Assembly (NCBI GenBank): GCA_902591645.1 | Contig: CACJBM010000055.1 | Coordinates: 1 to 15,344 of the forward strand | Source: an uncultured Verrucomicrobiota bacterium | GTDB lineage: Bacteria > Verrucomicrobiota > Verrucomicrobiae > Verrucomicrobiales > DEV007 | Direction of reading: 5' to 3' | DNA length: 15,344 nt | In this document: positions 14,797 to 15,344 of the stretch, piece by piece | Layout of the letters: each line of letters begins with the position of its first letter | How positions within the stretch are numbered: the stretch's first letter is position 1 | Position numbers and translations under genes: made by a program | Notes under the pieces: model-generated | Told to the model about the DNA's origin: nothing | The model's input: the letters and a program-made list of their open reading frames with translations, nothing else | Database searches by the model: none

Positions 14797-15344
14797 CTAG
14801 AGGTTGGATACAGCGATTTGCTGTAAATATTTTTCCTCTGGCAACGTGCGCGTTTTTTGTAAATGTCGATAAATTTTATCAGCGTCCTTCTTCTTAACTT
14901 TCTCTGCAAATTTTAAGCAATAACTGGCTGCCTTGATACGCGAAAACCCTTTCTCATTCTGATCAGCTTTCAGAAAAGATTCAAGTGTGGAGGAGTCACC
15001 GATCTGAGTCAATCCCCACAGACCCAGCAGCCGGCATTCATCATCTTTATTTACTATAGCTTCAAGAAAAAATTCCTTCGATGACTCATCAGCTAACTCA
15101 GCCAGACCATGCAAAACATTACGATAAAGAATCGAATTATTCTTAACTTTCGGCAATGCCTTACGGAATTGCTCAGAGGAACCTTTTCCTATGGCAATGA
15201 GAGCCTGAGCTGCGTCATCAGCAATGCCCGCAACAACCAAGAACGCTCCAATCGCAGGAACTACTTCCTCCCCACCACAGATCTGCAACTGACGAATAAC
15301 AAATGCCTTTACCCTGTCAGGATGATCCTCTGAAAGCGCCTTCG
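14797..15344 (-). CDS. HEAT-repeat protein (partial, N-terminus off the right edge)
   Basis: The frame is open from the right edge, so the TTG at 15288 is not the real start; 181 C-terminal residues are visible (KALSEDHPDRVKAFVIRQLQ onward). The sequence consists of helix pairs of HEAT type: VVPAIGAFL, DDAAQALIAIG, YRNVLHGLAEL, ECRLLGLWGLTQIG, FSRIKAASYCLKFAEKV and KIYRHLQKTRTLPEEKYLQQIAVSNL. Related PVC proteins usually carry a signal peptide and many more repeats, and often continue after the last helix seen here. This copy ends abruptly after a repeat and is followed at once by TAA and the DUF1501 ATG. It may be a scaffold or adaptor for the secreted cassette. Function not known. Confidence 0.75.
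   Translation of the reverse strand, partial: KALSEDHPDRVKAFVIRQLQICGGEEVVPAIGAFLVVAGIADDAAQALIAIGKGSSEQFRKALPKVKNNSILYRNVLHGLAELADESSKEFFLEAIVNKDDECRLLGLWGLTQIGDSSTLESFLKADQNEKGFSRIKAASYCLKFAEKVKKKDADKIYRHLQKTRTLPEEKYLQQIAVSNL

Noticed and set aside
1..15344. CRISPR array, tRNA, rRNA, integrase or insertion sequence
   Set aside because: No regularly spaced repeats, cloverleaf-like sequence, rRNA segments or transposase/integrase motifs were seen on either strand.

Overview
The window looks like a piece of chromosome from a PVC-superphylum bacterium, most likely a marine Verrucomicrobiota, with Planctomycetota the main alternative. The evidence is gene content: a secreted lamin-tail/CotH protein, a DUF1592-type planctomycete cytochrome, a DUF1552 (HxxSHH) protein, a DUF1501 protein, a PA14 protein, a HEAT-repeat protein and a formylglycine sulfatase. 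Nearly every product has a Sec or twin-arginine export signal. None of the visible starts has a clear Shine-Dalgarno sequence.

Layout. 1-2867 (minus) is the N-terminal 955 residues of a very large secreted lamin-tail/CotH-kinase protein running off the left edge. It is divergent from a secreted alpha/beta-hydrolase (3036-4277, plus). That gene converges on a minus-strand metal-related block: a small exported protein with a duplicated YHS/TRASH-like metal-binding module whose second copy has lost its cysteine cluster (4329-4796), an AraC-family regulator (4931-5893), a near-consensus Fur box in the regulator's upstream region (5979-5997), a doubtful small exported protein (6086-6313), and a 14-codon remnant that reads like the C-terminus of a TonB-dependent receptor (6505-6549). 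This looks like an iron-responsive regulator whose receptor gene has been lost.

From about 6780 to the right edge there are two convergent cassettes of secreted proteins. On the plus strand a diheme DUF1592-family protein (6780-9143) is followed after 50 bp by its usual partner, a DUF1552 protein (9194-10549). On the minus strand, read from the right edge inward, come a HEAT-repeat protein (partial, 14797-15344), a DUF1501 protein (13405-14793), a PA14 protein (12139-13356) and an iduronate-2-sulfatase-like sulfatase (10585-12066), with gaps of 3, 48 and 72 bp, consistent with one operon. Both cassettes pair cytochrome-type or alkaline-phosphatase-like exported proteins of unknown biochemistry, and the sulfatase and PA14 domain suggest a role in sulfated polysaccharide use. 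That role is inference.

No tRNA, rRNA, CRISPR array, integrase or insertion sequence was recognised. The main points for follow-up are the Fur-AraC-lost-receptor locus, the side-by-side PSD1-type modules, the PA14 protein with flanking beta-repeats, and the tandem-stop HEAT/DUF1501 junction.
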